Shown one piece after another: positions 23,270 to 35,714 of a stretch of 64,000 bases of DNA. The notes below the pieces were generated by a model that was not told the origin of the DNA, made no database searches, and was given only the letters and a program-made list of their open reading frames with translations. This DNA comes from Gnomoniopsis sp. IMI 355080 (taxonomy: Eukaryota > Ascomycota > Sordariomycetes > Diaporthales > Gnomoniaceae). Position numbers and translations under genes: made by a program. Numbering within the stretch: position 1 is the first letter of the stretch; every line of letters begins with the position of its first letter. The DNA is taken from contig JAPEVC010000063.1 in the NCBI GenBank assembly GCA_027946555.1, forward strand, positions 1 through 64,000. The letters are read 5' to 3'.

Positions 23270-23923
23270 ATGGGAAAACCCAAGATCCTGTGCCTACACG
23301 GTGGCGGCACCAACCCCGACATCCATCAGTTTCAATCACGCAAGCTCAACATCCTTATTGACAGGCAGTACGAGTTGGTGACCCCTAAGGGCATCATCGA
23401 CTGCGGCGCCGGCCCAGGCATGTTGCCCTTTTTTGAGGGCTCCGACTTTGCACAATGGTTGTGGGACGGTAAAGGCAACGAGGAATGGAACAACAACCAT
23501 GAGGTCGAGCACGAGGAGTGGGCAGACTTGCCGAAGCTGATAGACATCTACCACAAGCAAGGGCCGTTCGAGGGCATTATCGCGTTCTCACAGGGCGCAA
23601 AGGTGGGCATGCATCTGGTTAAATGGCTGCAGGAAAACGAGCCGGATGATGGACTCAAGTACATTGTGTTGGTGTGCTGTACGTCGCCGTTCAGGGGCAA
23701 AAGGCAGCCGGGAGAGCCAGGTGTTCCGGCCGAGGGAAGCATCACAATCCCGAGCTTCCATTTAATTGCGGAGAAGGATGAGTGGCATAACCAGGGTGAG
23801 ATTGTCGCAAGATGTTTCAAAGACCCGGTGGTCGTTCGCTCACAGGAGGGCCATCAGATGCCTATGGACAATGGGATCAATAGGAAAATCGTCGAATTTG
23901 TGAAAGAGAAGGGCGCGGCCTGA
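23270..23923 (+). CDS. FSH1-family serine hydrolase
   Basis: Single exon, 217 residues, the usual length. It begins with KILCLHGGGTNPDIHQFQ, the classic opening of FSH1 (LovG-like) alpha/beta hydrolases. The nucleophile is Ser107 in IIAFSQGAK; the family normally has GFSQG, so the first Gly is Ala here. The acid is probably the Asp in AEKDEWH and the base His195 in EGHQMP. Relatives include yeast Fsh1-3 and thioesterases/esterases of polyketide clusters such as LovG and citrinin's esterase. With no polyketide synthase in view, a housekeeping or orphan esterase is more likely. No signal peptide, so cytosolic. Confidence 0.92.
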   Translation: MGKPKILCLHGGGTNPDIHQFQSRKLNILIDRQYELVTPKGIIDCGAGPGMLPFFEGSDFAQWLWDGKGNEEWNNNHEVEHEEWADLPKLIDIYHKQGPFEGIIAFSQGAKVGMHLVKWLQENEPDDGLKYIVLVCCTSPFRGKRQPGEPGVPAEGSITIPSFHLIAEKDEWHNQGEIVARCFKDPVVVRSQEGHQMPMDNGINRKIVEFVKEKGAA

Positions 23924-24246
23924 CAGGGTCTTGTGGCTAGAAGAAGCTTGAGTGGACTAAAGGAAAAAAACATCTGGTCCATTGTCCGTACTTCGCATTT
24001 CGTTTACCACTTTGTGGTCTTTGATCTTGAAGTCAAACCACATACTCAAGAACCTTTCCTGGTGATCAATATCGTCGATGAGCTCATACTATCTTTCTAA
24101 GTGCGCTTTGCATATGCTTCCGTATGCTCGTCTGCTAGTATGCTGCTTTCAGATCCTCACATAGGCCTCCTCGTACCGATACCCATCGACCCTGACCTCA
24201 TACCCTCCCGTAACACAGACCTTCCGTTCGCACCTCTTGAACCCAA

Positions 24247-24480
24247 TCAGTGGCCTTCAAACGTGTCCTTCGTTCCATCTTTTGCGCTTGTGATTATGTA
24301 ATTGGGATCGATAGCAAAGAAGGCTGTCGTTGCGAGGACATTGGCGAGCAGCACGATCCATGTGGCCGGTGACTGGACACCCGCTGTGAGTAGGAGAACA
24401 GTCGCAGCGACCGAAAGTGGCACGCAGGCAGCTTAGCCACTCCAAACATGGGCGGTTGTGCATTGTTTGAGTCATGGTCA
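24247..24480 (-). pseudogene. Possible tail of a small membrane protein gene
   Basis: On the minus strand one frame reads through a hydrophobic stretch (VPLSVAATVLLLTAG, WIVLLANVLATTAFFAI) to a TGA ending at 24247. It is cut on its 5' side by TAA at 24435-24433, beyond which the frame stays open for a few codons. Composition looks coding, but no start or upstream exon was found. This may be a remnant or a chance frame. Confidence 0.2.
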
Positions 24481-24978
24481 TGCTATGGGCATGAAGCTCG
24501 TGGAACGACGAAACTCGTAGTCTGCGTAGAGTTCTTTGATATGTGTCATTGTCAGTTGACACTTCAATGGTTTGCGATGCTCTAGATCGTTGCGGTAGTG
24601 AATCATTGCGGTAGTGATAGAGTGATCATAAAGAGCTGAGACATCTAACTGCGGCAGTTAGGATTAAGCCTGCCTCAGCGTAGGTATTCCAGACGTGCTT
24701 TTTGGGCAGATCGGAGAGACAGATGGCATGGTCCTCTAGCTTGCTTATATTACAGCTTTGCAAGCCGCCTTTCCAAATTGCCCCAACAACCTTGGAAGTC
24801 CACCAAAGCGGATGTACTATACAGAGTACTAAAGAAACTCATCTTTGGTTGTATCGCAATGACTTTGGAATCCCTCCAGCTTTGACTCGGCCTTGAGATA
24901 TCAACTGTCCTAGCACAAGTATATATGGCTTTAAGTATCATCCGGTAGTGAAAAGTCCTGTCGGTATCCCTACTATGG

Positions 24979-25604
24979 TCAGCAAGGCGTTATTGCACTG
25001 ATGGTACTTCCGCTGAAGATACTGACCCCATGTCGCAATCTCTCCTTGAACGCCCTTGGAAAGTGGTAGCGCTCCCAGCAGACGATGCTATAAAGCAAGA
25101 TCTCACCAAGACCCTGGATATTCTCATTGTTGTCATTCGCGAAGCTCATGATCTCTTGTTGTAGTGCATTGAAACCTGCTGGCACGGTCTCTGGCAGATC
25201 GTTGTCCAATTGAAGCTGGCGTTGGCAAGTATAGACAACCATCCAACAACAAGCAACGTAAGCGAATCGAGACCGATCATGTTGCTCTGTAGCGGGTATG
25301 AATATTTTAGCCGTTGCATTAGCATCGCCACCAGCCGCCTGTAAGCGCGTGCTAAAAAAAAACCCCCCAATTGTTCGCGAGAACGAGGTTCGCTGTATTG
25401 TTCCCCTTCGTCAGGCTCAGTAGGGGGAATGCTCATGGTTGGCGGAATGCCGTTAGCCTGGAAGAAGGAATCTAGCGCGGCGATGGAGATTTTAAACCCG
25501 CGAAATATGACGACGAGCATGTTGTATAGGCTTGGATATCTGTAATCGAAGTTGCGGAAGGTGACAGTTCGTCTTGTCCAAGAGCGGTGGAGCGAGAATT
25601 GCAC
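24979..25604 (-). pseudogene. Hypothetical protein gene with frameshift at a homopolymer
   Basis: The 5' part (from about 25604) reads in one frame to REQLGG; after the G6T9 run at about 25357-25371 the coding-like sequence continues in another frame (..TRLQAAGGDANATAKIFIP.., WMVVYTCQRQ, LPETVPAGFNALQQEI) to a stop at 24979. A one- or two-base change in the run would join them. Either the homopolymer is mis-sequenced or the gene is broken. No family is recognised; the sequence is mostly helical-looking with a hydrophobic patch. Confidence 0.35.
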
Positions 25605-25675
25605 TGGTTATAACATGCCCTGTGTTGTAGTGCAGTACAAAATGTTGGAGATCGGAGCGGCGGTAGCTTTATCAT

Positions 25676-26277
25676 TAGAAGCAGCGAAAAACGTTCGCAC
25701 TAGGTAATGATACTAAGTGTTGTAACCTTCAATGACCGGTCCTGAATTTGTAGCTAATCCAAGCCGTAGTTGAATGTGAATTGCTATTTGCTATTAAGAA
25801 CCCGAGTATATATGCTGAATTCGAATCGAATTATCGACTGCGCAACCTCATACGGTGCAGGCCGTCGACTGGCAAACCTTGGGAACTTGTTATTGCAATC
25901 TGGCTCTATCAGCGCTCTACCCAATTCATATGGGCACAAGATATTCGCTAATAACGATAGTTTAGTTCAGTCGCATGTTAAGCTGATTTTCTTGGAAACA
26001 CAACTCAAGCTATACAGCGCGTCTTCGGCCGTCGCTTTGACTTTGGACTTACACATTTCCTCGCCCCAAAAAGGTATGGAATTCAAGGAACAAGTCCTTC
26101 ATTGCAATCAAGGGGTTAGCTGAGTGGCCAGCTGGCGTAAACAAGGTATAGGCGAAAGTCGGGGTTAAAATATAATTGCGTTTAAGTACATGATTGATCC
26201 CTTTATCGGGTATTAAGTTAGCCTGGCGGATGAGCGTGCGAGGCTATTTTGTAAAGAGACACAAAGGAGGGCGATAG
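25676..26277. other. Intergenic
   Basis: No gene supported. A 117-codon frame at 25770-26123 on the plus strand lacks any recognisable feature. Confidence 0.5.
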
Positions 26278-27835
26278 TCAATACGAGCATCGGCCGCAGT
26301 ACCCACAATCATCCGCCGAACATGCAGTGAAATCAGGCTCGAATCCGTCGTCCCAGTCATCACTGCCAACCGAGGAAGAATCCTCACAAGCCTTTTGATC
26401 CCGGCCGTTCTCCCAAAGCATCCGCCCATCCTTTGATAAGGCAGCACCGGCATCCGCCAACTGCTCCCGAACCTCAAGGATTCCCACCGTAGCATGACGA
26501 AGCTCCAACCTGTTGTCAGATCTGGCCCGCACCAAGCCGATAATATGGTGAATCAAAGCCGCCAAACGGGAGAGCGTATCGACGTGACTCTTTCCCCATT
26601 CGTCGACTTCCTCCTGAACGGCCCTGACGTTGATCTCATCGAACACGCCGCAATTGTGGTAGGCCAAGATGAAGTTGGGGATTTGAGCCACCCAGAGTCG
26701 CTTGAGCTGCCCGCCCAATGTGCCCTCCAAGGTCTCGGTCTCCTTCTTTTTGAACGAGCGCGTCTTGAGGTCGAAGATCTGGTTCTGGCTGACAAGCTTA
26801 CCGGCACGGATCACTTTGAGCTCGGTGTGGGTGTCTTCCGGTAGCCTGGAAGTCACATGGTTTCCTGCCATCGCAGCTGAAAGGTGATCGAGTTCTGTTC
26901 CATCATCGGAATGACCCGGGCTTGGAAGACTGGAAGCAGAATCCTCCTCATCGACATGATCACCAGCAATGTACCCGTCTACTTCATGTCGCACAAGAAA
27001 CCCCAGCCCACCGAACCGATACGTGATGACCCGCTGATGCGAAGTCGAGCCTTTGACCTCCGAGTCCCAGGTGGTGTAGGCTTCCGGGAACGAGTGGCCA
27101 TAGCCCTGAACATTGGGAATCAACTCGCGGGGTGTGTTCTCTCGGCGGATAAGAAAGACGGAATCCCCTACCAGCTCGACGAGCATGCGAAACGGCTTGT
27201 CCTCGCCCTGTAGGAAGCGGATGAGGTTGCCGATGTCGCTTCCGGACGCGACGACGTCGGTCTGTTGGGGGATGTCGCGCTGCACTGCGGAAGCTGGTCA
27301 GCCGGTGTTGCCGGGCAATACGTCCTGCGAAGGAAACACTTACTGGTGACAGCAGCGACGATGGTGGGCTCCATGGGGTGCTTAGGGAAGTTTGCCGAGT
27401 TCCGGTCGCGGAAGTACTCGCCATCATCGAGGTCCAACCGGCGGGGCGTCGCAAGTGGTGTCCATCTGGGCGGTTTGCCTGTCCCTATCAATTCACGCGC
27501 TTATGGATGAGCGGATCATGCGAGGAATGCCTACCTGGAATGACAATGGTCGGGTCTGTCCGATCAAGCCAGTTATAAGACGCCACAGTCTTCAAGTCGG
27601 TGACGAAGGGCTCGGCCTCATGGTCCTTGATCTCCTCGTCGAATATGTTCTTGGTTATGCAAGACAGCAGTGGCCCAAGAGGAGGTTCGGGGCTCGCAGC
27701 GACCGCTGGTGGTACGACCGGACGGGACCATCTACCTCTTGCAGGTGGTCCGTATGCGTGACCTCCTCTACCTCTGGCTCTCGCCCATCCTCCTCGACTG
27801 CCGCGAAATGACTGTGTTTCGGAAGCACTCCACAT
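26278..27835 (-). CDS. Fungal conserved protein of the so-called GGPP-synthetase-like family
   Basis: Three exons (27835-27535, 27484-27344, 27284-26278) give 482 residues. After a Gly/Arg/Pro-rich N-terminus come PLGPLLSCI, VASYNWLDRTDPTIVIPG, PPRWTPLATP, GYGHSFPEAYTTWDSEVKGS and HQRVITYRFGGL. I recall this set from a large fungal family often labelled geranylgeranyl pyrophosphate synthetase in databases. No DDxxD prenyltransferase motif is present, so that name should not be taken as function. The C-terminus ends in a Cys-rich tail (CSADDCGYCGRCSY) that could bind metal. The gene is divergent from the large helicase-AAA gene, with starts about 660 nt apart. Confidence 0.82.
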
Positions 27836-28499
27836 TTCTATTGGTGTTATGCCAGGATGGTCGCTTTTATCTGTTCCGTCAAGACTATGAGAAAGCGAAG
27901 GTCAATGGTTCCACTCATGTGCCGAGCAGCGAGAAAGTGCTCGTCTTATTGTCCACAATTCTCTGCGACCGGTAAGGCTCCGAGATGAGTACAGAAAAGT
28001 GCAGAGGCCATTGTCTTATGTGCGCTGTCAATTTCCCACTTACAGCGGACCAGACAAGGCTCTGCACACGGGCCATCGAGTGATGTGCTTTGTGATTCCG
28101 TTTTGTGTTTGGTCGCCCCAAATTTTGACTGTCTCAGATTGAGGTTTGCTAAGGCAGGAGGCCCGCCGTCGATCACCGTCAGCCAACACCTGCTTGTGCA
28201 TCTGCAGCTCAAAGTGCAGGTCTGAGTGGCTAGAGCCTGGGATGCAGGATACGAAAAGCAACGCTGGCGATGCTCTTATCGATGTCATTGTTCCAACAGA
28301 GTTTACTGCAATAGAGTTGACTTATGAAGCCGATCCGTCCCTCGCTGGAGGATTGTTCGGACCCATCTCGTTACTGTTACATCGAAAAATCTTTCTCTGA
28401 GATTTTTATCCATCTCCTTCGTGTGTTCTTCGGCTAATCCTCTCTGGTGGGCAACAATTCTATCAATTCAAACGTGCTAGTCACAAAGTGCAGAAGGGC
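27836..28499. promoter_or_regulatory. Divergent promoter region
   Basis: 664 bp between two start codons pointing outward. No gene and no clear motif were seen; the region should contain both promoters. The boundary at 27835 assumes the first in-frame Met of the left gene is used. Confidence 0.5.
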
Positions 28500-31400
28500 A
28501 TGGATTTGCAAACGCCTACAAATAACACTGGCAGAGCCAGTAAACTGGCTGGGTGGCTTCGATCTGTCCTCAGGGGCACACGGGAAATTCGATCCACCAA
28601 CGACGCAAAGTTGTTCTTCGAAGCTGCTCGCACCCAATCCCCGCCAAGCTCGTGTATCGAAGGGATCGTTGCCAGTAAACATGGCATCGAGGCACTACAA
28701 TTTTCTGCCAGGAGAGACCTGGGCACAGCTTTCATCAAGGAGCACACGCTTCAGTTCGTTGAAGTGTTGGCCGATGAGCAGTTGAAGCTCCTCGCCGATG
28801 GACAGATCCTCCAGCAGGCCCTGTCTGCAATTGTTACACCTCCGACATTCTGGAAGGCCCTTGTAAAAATGGTCAAGGCCAGTGAGTTTGAGGGAAATCA
28901 CCTCAAAGTCTTCGCTTGGCTCTGTCTCGAGCTCCTCTCCTTGCCGACATTGTTAGATCTTGACCTGGCTGCTGATATTGAGGACGTCACACAAAACAAC
29001 CTGATCAACACGGCATGCCCCGAGACTCGACGACTGAGTTACAAGATTCAGCACCAACTCCAGCTCCGGAAGTGCCCCACCAGCAGGGCTGGAGAATCCT
29101 ATTGCCCGGGCGGCAGACACGACAACGACTTCGAGGACTTCAGAAAGATTGCGGTCTACCCTACCGCAGACGAGTTTCTGTCTACCGAACGGCCATTCTA
29201 CCGCCGGGCCAAGGAGGTGTTCGAGACGGAGATGCTCGAGAGATCCGCGGCCCACCTGGACAACATCTATCGACTCACACGTGAGGATCTGCTCGGAGAA
29301 CTGCGAAGCGATTGGCAGAACACCCAAGTCCGCAAGAGAGGCCAGCGGTCTGCTATAACTCTTGGGGGGCTCTGGCCTATTGGCCTGGAATTGGGAGACG
29401 ATAAATTCAGGAAAAAGTGTTCTCTGGCCATCAGCGTCTCAGCTGGCTTTGAGGAACTCGAAAGGAAGCAACCTGCTTTGCGGAGAAAGTGGCTCAAGGA
29501 TCACAATTACTACCTCCGTCATCAAGCATTTGGCGCCTTGTACCGAGGACAAGAGATATTCGGATTCGCTTTCATTGACCGAGATATTGATCAGCTTGTG
29601 CGTAGCCCGCCGATCATCATTCTGAGATTCGCAGATGAGACGGCGTTCACGAAGGCTCTGCTTGCACTCAAAACTCCGCACGATCTGATGTTCACTCTTG
29701 TCGACACCCCTGTCTATGCATATGAACCAGTCTTGGAGCGCCTCAAGAACATGGGAGAGCTTCCTTTACAGGATATCCTGCTGAATCCTTTGGAGTCTGT
29801 CGATGACTTCGTTCCGAAGCGCTCTCTACAAGCCGTTGTAGAACGCCTCTCGTCTACGTCCGACACCGCGACCCTTCGTTTGAGACTTGGCACAGACTAC
29901 AAGGAGTTCAATCTTGATCATTCCCAGCTACAGTCTTTGTCCAACGCCCTCGGCCACAAGGTCAGCATCATTCAAGGTCCTCCAGGCACCGGGAAGTCCT
30001 TCATAGGAGCCCTCGCTGCGCGATTCATCGTTCAGAAGACAGATCTCAGGATTCTTGTCATCACGTACAATAATCATGCGCTGGACCAGTTCCTCGAGGA
30101 CCTCCTAGATCTCGGCATTGGCGAGCACGAGATGGTTCGTCTGGGATCCAAATCGACCGCCAGAACATCTCCTTTCTTGCTTTCTGCGCTGCGATCTGAG
30201 TACCGGCGTACCAAAGATGCATGGACAGTGATCGATCTCTTGAAGCATGATGCGAATGAGCACAGTGACGAACTCAAGAAGGCCTTCAACAACTACCTGC
30301 AGTCCAGACCCAGCTTCGAGGATATTCAGGATCATCTTGAGTTCTCAGAGGATGAAGGGAGGTTCTTCGAGGCCTTCAACGTTCCATCCGAGAATGCTGG
30401 CTTCAGGACGATCGGAAACAGAGGCAAATCTGTTCGACCTGATTATCTGTACGAAAGGTGGAGGACTGGACGCGGGCCTGGTGTATATGCGCAACAAGCT
30501 TTCAGTCAACACGAGTCGATCTGGCGTATCGAGCTATCTCGGAGACATCAGCTGGTCAACAAGTGGTTCTCCGCCGTCCTACGGGAGAAGGCTGAGAGAG
30601 TCCAGGCCATGGCACGACGGTACGATACTGCCCAAAATCTCATCGATGTTCGATTCAATGAAAACAAAGTCCATACCCTTCGGGCGAGACGAATCATCGG
30701 GTCCACTACGACAGGTGCAGCGATGTACACAAAACTTCTGGAATCCGCACAGCCGGATATTGTGATCGTGGAAGAGGCGGGTGAAATACAAGAGAGCCAC
30801 GTACTGACGGCACTGACCGCCTCTGTGAAACAGCTTGTGCTCATTGGAGACCACAAGCAACTGCGGCCCAAGATAAGTAATTACAACCTGACAGTCGAAA
30901 AAGGGGAGGGATACGACCTCAATCGCTCCATGTTCGAGCGGCTCATTCTGCAGGGCCACACCCATACAACCCTGCAGAGGCAACACCGGATGCACCCGGA
31001 CATATCTGTTCTCGTCCGGGAGCTCACTTACCCTGACCTCGAAGACGACCCAAAGACGGAATTGAGGGTCCCCATTTGCGGCCTGGAGGACAGAGTTGTG
31101 TTTGTGAATCACAGCCATGCCGAAGAGCAATATGAGAGGCTTGTGGATCGGCGAGACCCAGGAGCTAAGGCCAGCAAAGAGAACATGTTCGAGGCACAGA
31201 TGGTCCTCAAGATTGTGAAGTATTTGGCGCAGCAAGGCTACAAAACGCATAATCTTGTCGTACTCACGCCGTACCTCGGACAGCTAAGACTCGTGAGGGA
31301 CATGCTGATGGACGAGATCGATCCATTGATGAATGACCTGGACTCCCATGAACTCATTCAAGCTGGGCTGCTGACTCGAGCAGCAGCAAGTGTGGGCAAG

Positions 31401-34400
31401 TCACCGCTACGCATTTCGACCATTGGTAAGCCACGCAAACACATATTCCTGGCATTCAAGTAGCTGACATTTTCAAGACAACTACCAAGGCGAGGAGGCC
31501 GATATAGTAATCGTTTCTCTTACTCGCAGCAACAGCGACGGCGATATTGGCTTCCTTGCAGCACGGGAACGTCTCAACGTCTTGCTATCCCGGGCGCGGG
31601 ACTGTCTCATTATGTTGGGAAATATGGAGACCTACATGCACAGCAAGAAGGGCGGAGACACTTGGTTGCCCTTCTTTGAGTCCATGAAGAACAAGAACCA
31701 TTTATACGATGGGGTGCCCGTGCGGTGCGAGAGGCATCCCGAAAATAGGTTCTTACTGAGAGTACCTGAGGACTTTGACAGGTGCTGCCCTGACGGTGGA
31801 TGCGCTGAGTCTTGGTAAGTGTTGCTCTTATTCTGTTCCATTCCCTCATAACCCAAACACACTCACAATGCCGTTCGAGTCACCAACGCAGACCAATCTA
31901 CCAACTCCCTGCTAGTTTTATATCATCTGTGTGCCTTTCCTTTATCTCTATCTACCATATCTACCATACCTTGTTTATCATTAACTTCATGCAGCGACAT
32001 TCTCCTCAATTGTGGACTTCACAGCTGCGAGAAGCGCTGCCATCGCGTGGCAGACCATTCTAAGATGCTCTGTCTCTCCAAATCGGACGTCACCTGCAAT
32101 CGTGGTCACAAGTTCAAAGTTCCATGCCACAGGCGCAAGGATACGTGCTTCGAGTGCGTCCGAGAAGACATGGAGACCGAGCGTAGGATCAAGAGAGATC
32201 TGAAGCTCGAGGCCGAGAGGATGGCACGGCAGGATGCCTATCAAAAAGAGCTTGCCGAGATAAAGGATGGGATTGAACATCAAAGGCGTATGATAAAGTA
32301 TCACCAAGATGATGAAGATCAGAAGAAGACTTTGCTTCAGCAAAAAGCAGACCTGGCGTCGCTGAAGGCCACCGCAGACAGGATCTCGAAAGCGAAGCCT
32401 GCACCGAAAATGCCCGACTCTGTCCCTCCTGCTGATCCTCCAACCCCTCTAGGTGCGAATGACAGCCTCGAAATGATAGAGGGTGCAAAACAGGAATGGG
32501 AGCATCTGAAACAATTCGAAGGCGCCAAGAGCGGGCCACTGGACGAGCTCATGGGTATGACTGGACTGGAAGAAGTCAAATTGACGTTTCTTGGTATCAA
32601 GCAGAGGGTAGACACGGCACTTAGGCAGGATATCTCGCTTCAGAATGAACGCTTCAGTTGCTCGATGCTGGGAAATCCGGGCACAGGGAAGACCACGGTT
32701 GCGCGACTCTACGCCAAGTTTCTCACCTCCATCGGTGTGATTCCTGGAACTGACTTCAGAGAACAGACTGGCGCCGGTCTCGCTAACGCTGGCGTGAATG
32801 GATGCCAAAAGCTGATCGAAGACATGTTAGATAACGGGGGCGGTGTACTCTTCATCGACGAGGCATACCAGCTGGCCTCTGGCAACAGCTATGGAGGCGC
32901 CGCCGTACTGGACTATCTCTTACCAGAAATTGAGAATCTGAGCGGCAAGATCGTGTTCGTTCTGGCAGGTTACAATAAGCAGATGGAGTCATTCTTTGCT
33001 CACAATCCTGGTCTCCCGTCCCGCTTCCCGGTCGACATGAAATTCGACGACTACACGGACGACGAGCTTTTGAGCATCTTGGAACTCAAGATTCACCAAA
33101 AGTACAAGGGTCGAATGAAATGCGAAGATGGCACAAAGGGGCTATACTGCCGCATTACTACCAGGCGAATCGGTCGCAGCCGTGGCAAAGATATGTTCGG
33201 AAATGCGAGGACCGTTGAAAACACGCTGTCTACCATTGCTCAACGTCAAGCTGTACGCCTAACTCGAGAGCGATGTGGCGGGAAGAAGCCTGATGACTTG
33301 CTGTTTACCAAGGAAGATCTAATTGGACCGGAGCCGACAGAAGCGTTGGGGAAGAGCAAAGCGTGGCTAGATTTGCAGGAGCTCATCGGACTCACATCTG
33401 TGAAGGAAGCTGTGAAGGCACTGGTCGACAGCGTGGGAGAGAATTATCAGAGGGAAGTCAACGAACAACCTCCCATCGAGTACACACTGAATAAGGTTTT
33501 CTTGGGAAATCCCGGTACTGGGAAAACAAGTATTGCCAAGCTGTATGGAAGAATTCTCGTTGACCTTGGGATGCTTACCAAGGGTGAAGGTACAGTACCC
33601 GCCTGTCCTGCGAGTCTCTTGGGTCCTCTGAATGCCCTATACTCCTGAAATTATCAGTTCGCAAACTTACAAAGTCGCAGTCGTCATCAAGAATCCGTCG
33701 GACTTCGTCGGATCTGTCCTGGGCGAGTCCGAGAGACTGAGCAAGGGTATCTTGGCTTCTACGGTGGGCAAGGTCCTTGTGATTGATGAGGCTTACGGTC
33801 TCTACGGCAACGCCGGATCCAACGCCGATCCCTACAAGACCGCTGTGATTGACACCATCGTGGCAGAGGTACAAGGCGTTCCTGGGGATGATCGATGCGT
33901 CCTCCTTCTCGGATACAAGGAGGAGATGGAGACTCTTTTCCAGAATGTCAACAAAGGCCTGAGCAGGAGATTCCCGTTGTCTTCCGCTTTCGAATTTCAC
34001 GACTTCGACGATGATGAGCTTCAGAGGATACTGGAATTGAAGCTCAAGCAGCAAGCGTTCAATGCCACAGACCAGGCGAAGGACGTCGTCAAGGAACTCC
34101 TCAAACGAGCCCGAAATCGCCCAAACTTCGGGAACGCGGGTGAGATTGACATCATCCTCAACGAAGCGAAGTCGCGACATCAGCGAAGACTCTCGAGGAA
34201 GGAGACAAGCATTGTCCAGACTCTTGATGCCCGCGACTTTGACGAGAACTTCGACCGGGCAGAGAGAGCCGCCACCAACGTTGCTATGTTGTTCGCGGAC
34301 ACCGTAGGAAATGAGGAGGTTGTGTCTCTGCTTCAGGGGTACCAAGAGACTGTCAGAGCGATGAAAAAGCTTGGGGTCGAACCGAAGGAGCACATCCCGT

Positions 34401-35714
34401 TCAACTTCCTATTCAAAGGACCACCTGGAACGGGAAAAACTACAACGGCTAGAAAAATGGGTAAAGTCTGTATGTTGTCCCTCTCGAGCTTCTGATCTTG
34501 CTCTGGATTCACACAATGTCAATAAGTGACTAATTTGCTTGAACCTAGTCTATGATATGGGCTTCCTTGCTACAGCTGAGGTCATCGAATGCTCCGCAAC
34601 TGACCTGATCGGTCAATACATCGGACAAACCGGACCAAAGGTTCAACACCAGCTCGATAAAGCCCTGGGAAAGGTTCTATTCATCGACGAGGCATATCGT
34701 CTGGGCGAGGGCCACTTCTCCAAGGAGGCCATGGATGAGATAGTTGACGCCACCACGGAGGAGAAGTATGCCAAGAGAATGATTATCATCCTAGCCGGGT
34801 ACGAGGAAGACATCAATCGTTTGATGCATTCGAACCAGGGCTTGACCTCCCGATTCCCCCAGCAGGTCAACTTCCGCAGCTTGGCTCCGTACGAATGCAT
34901 CAAGCTCTTTCTACAGGAATTGAGTACACAGCAGAAACGACTGCGAGCCAAGAAGGACCTTGACCTTTCAGCTCTCGAAGATCTGGCCGATTCTTCTCGG
35001 GAAAAACTTGCCGTTCTGTTCGAACAGCTGTCCCAGCAAGACGGCTGGGCAAATGCTCGAGATGTGAAGGAGGTTTCGTCCGCTACTTTCAGGAACGCGA
35101 TCAAGCACGTAGAAAACGGCACCGTGACCATTACCTTAGAAAGCGTTGAAGCGGAGTTGAGACGCATGCTTCAAGATCGCACAAGCTGCAGCCAGAGCGT
35201 CTCTATGTCGTTGCCAACGCGATTCAGTCCTCTGAAGGAGCCTACTCCTCGGCTTTCCTCTTCAAGAATAGATCCCGGCGTGAGCATCGCAACGAGACAA
35301 TCTACAACTCTCGAATCATCGAGCACAAATACCGAAGAGCAAGAGCCGCCCATGCAGGCACCAGAGGCTGTCGAGGAAGCCAATTCAGTCATGAGGCACG
35401 GCATCAGAGACGCCGGAGTGACCGACGAGGTGTGGAGTCAACTCCAACGAGACAGAGAGGCGGAGGACCAGCGTGAGCAGGAGTATCACGACTTGCTCAA
35501 GGCTCAGCGGACAGTTCGAGAGGAGCACAGAAACAAGATCTTGAAGAGACTTTTGGAAGAAGAGGAGCGCCGCAAGAAGGAGGCAGAAGTACGGAAGAAG
35601 CTTGAGACACATGGTATGTGTCCAGCAGGGTATCATTGGATCAAACAGTTTGGGGGATATCGGTGCGCTGGAGGATCTCATTTCATTTCGGAAGAGGCCA
35701 TAGAACAACTCTGA
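28500..35714 (+). CDS. SF1 helicase + NF-X1 finger + triple AAA+ (CbxX/CfxQ) protein
   Basis: Five exons (28500-31425, 31478-31814, 31995-33589, 33681-34469, 34549-35714) join in one frame of 2,270 residues; all introns have canonical ends. Residues 1-1085: UPF1-like SF1 helicase of the ZNFX1/Hrr1 group, Walker A GPPGTGKS near 492, motif II as EEAGE near 757, motif V/VI region NYQGEEADIVIVSL and ARERLNVLLSRAR. At about 1088-1110 an NF-X1-type finger (NCGLHSCEKRCH), then a charged coiled coil. Three AAA+ modules follow, with Walker A GNPGTGKT near 1313, GNPGTGKT near 1592 and GPPGTGKT near 1866, each with a [F/V]IDEAY Walker B. A coiled coil and a Cys-containing tail (MCPAGYHW..YRCAGG) end it. 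Relatives of the helicase act in RNA silencing, heterochromatin and antiviral sensing; the AAA part resembles Rubisco-activase-type CbxX remodellers. The combined role is unknown. Confidence 0.92.

Noticed and set aside
28500..32046. Splitting the helicase and AAA parts into two genes
   Set aside because: The 180-nt intron has canonical ends and its removal joins the frames and completes an NF-X1 finger at the junction, so one gene is favoured.
33575..34393. 272-codon minus-strand frame inside the helicase-AAA gene
   Set aside because: Antisense to the second and third AAA modules; the plus-strand frame has intact Walker motifs and introns.
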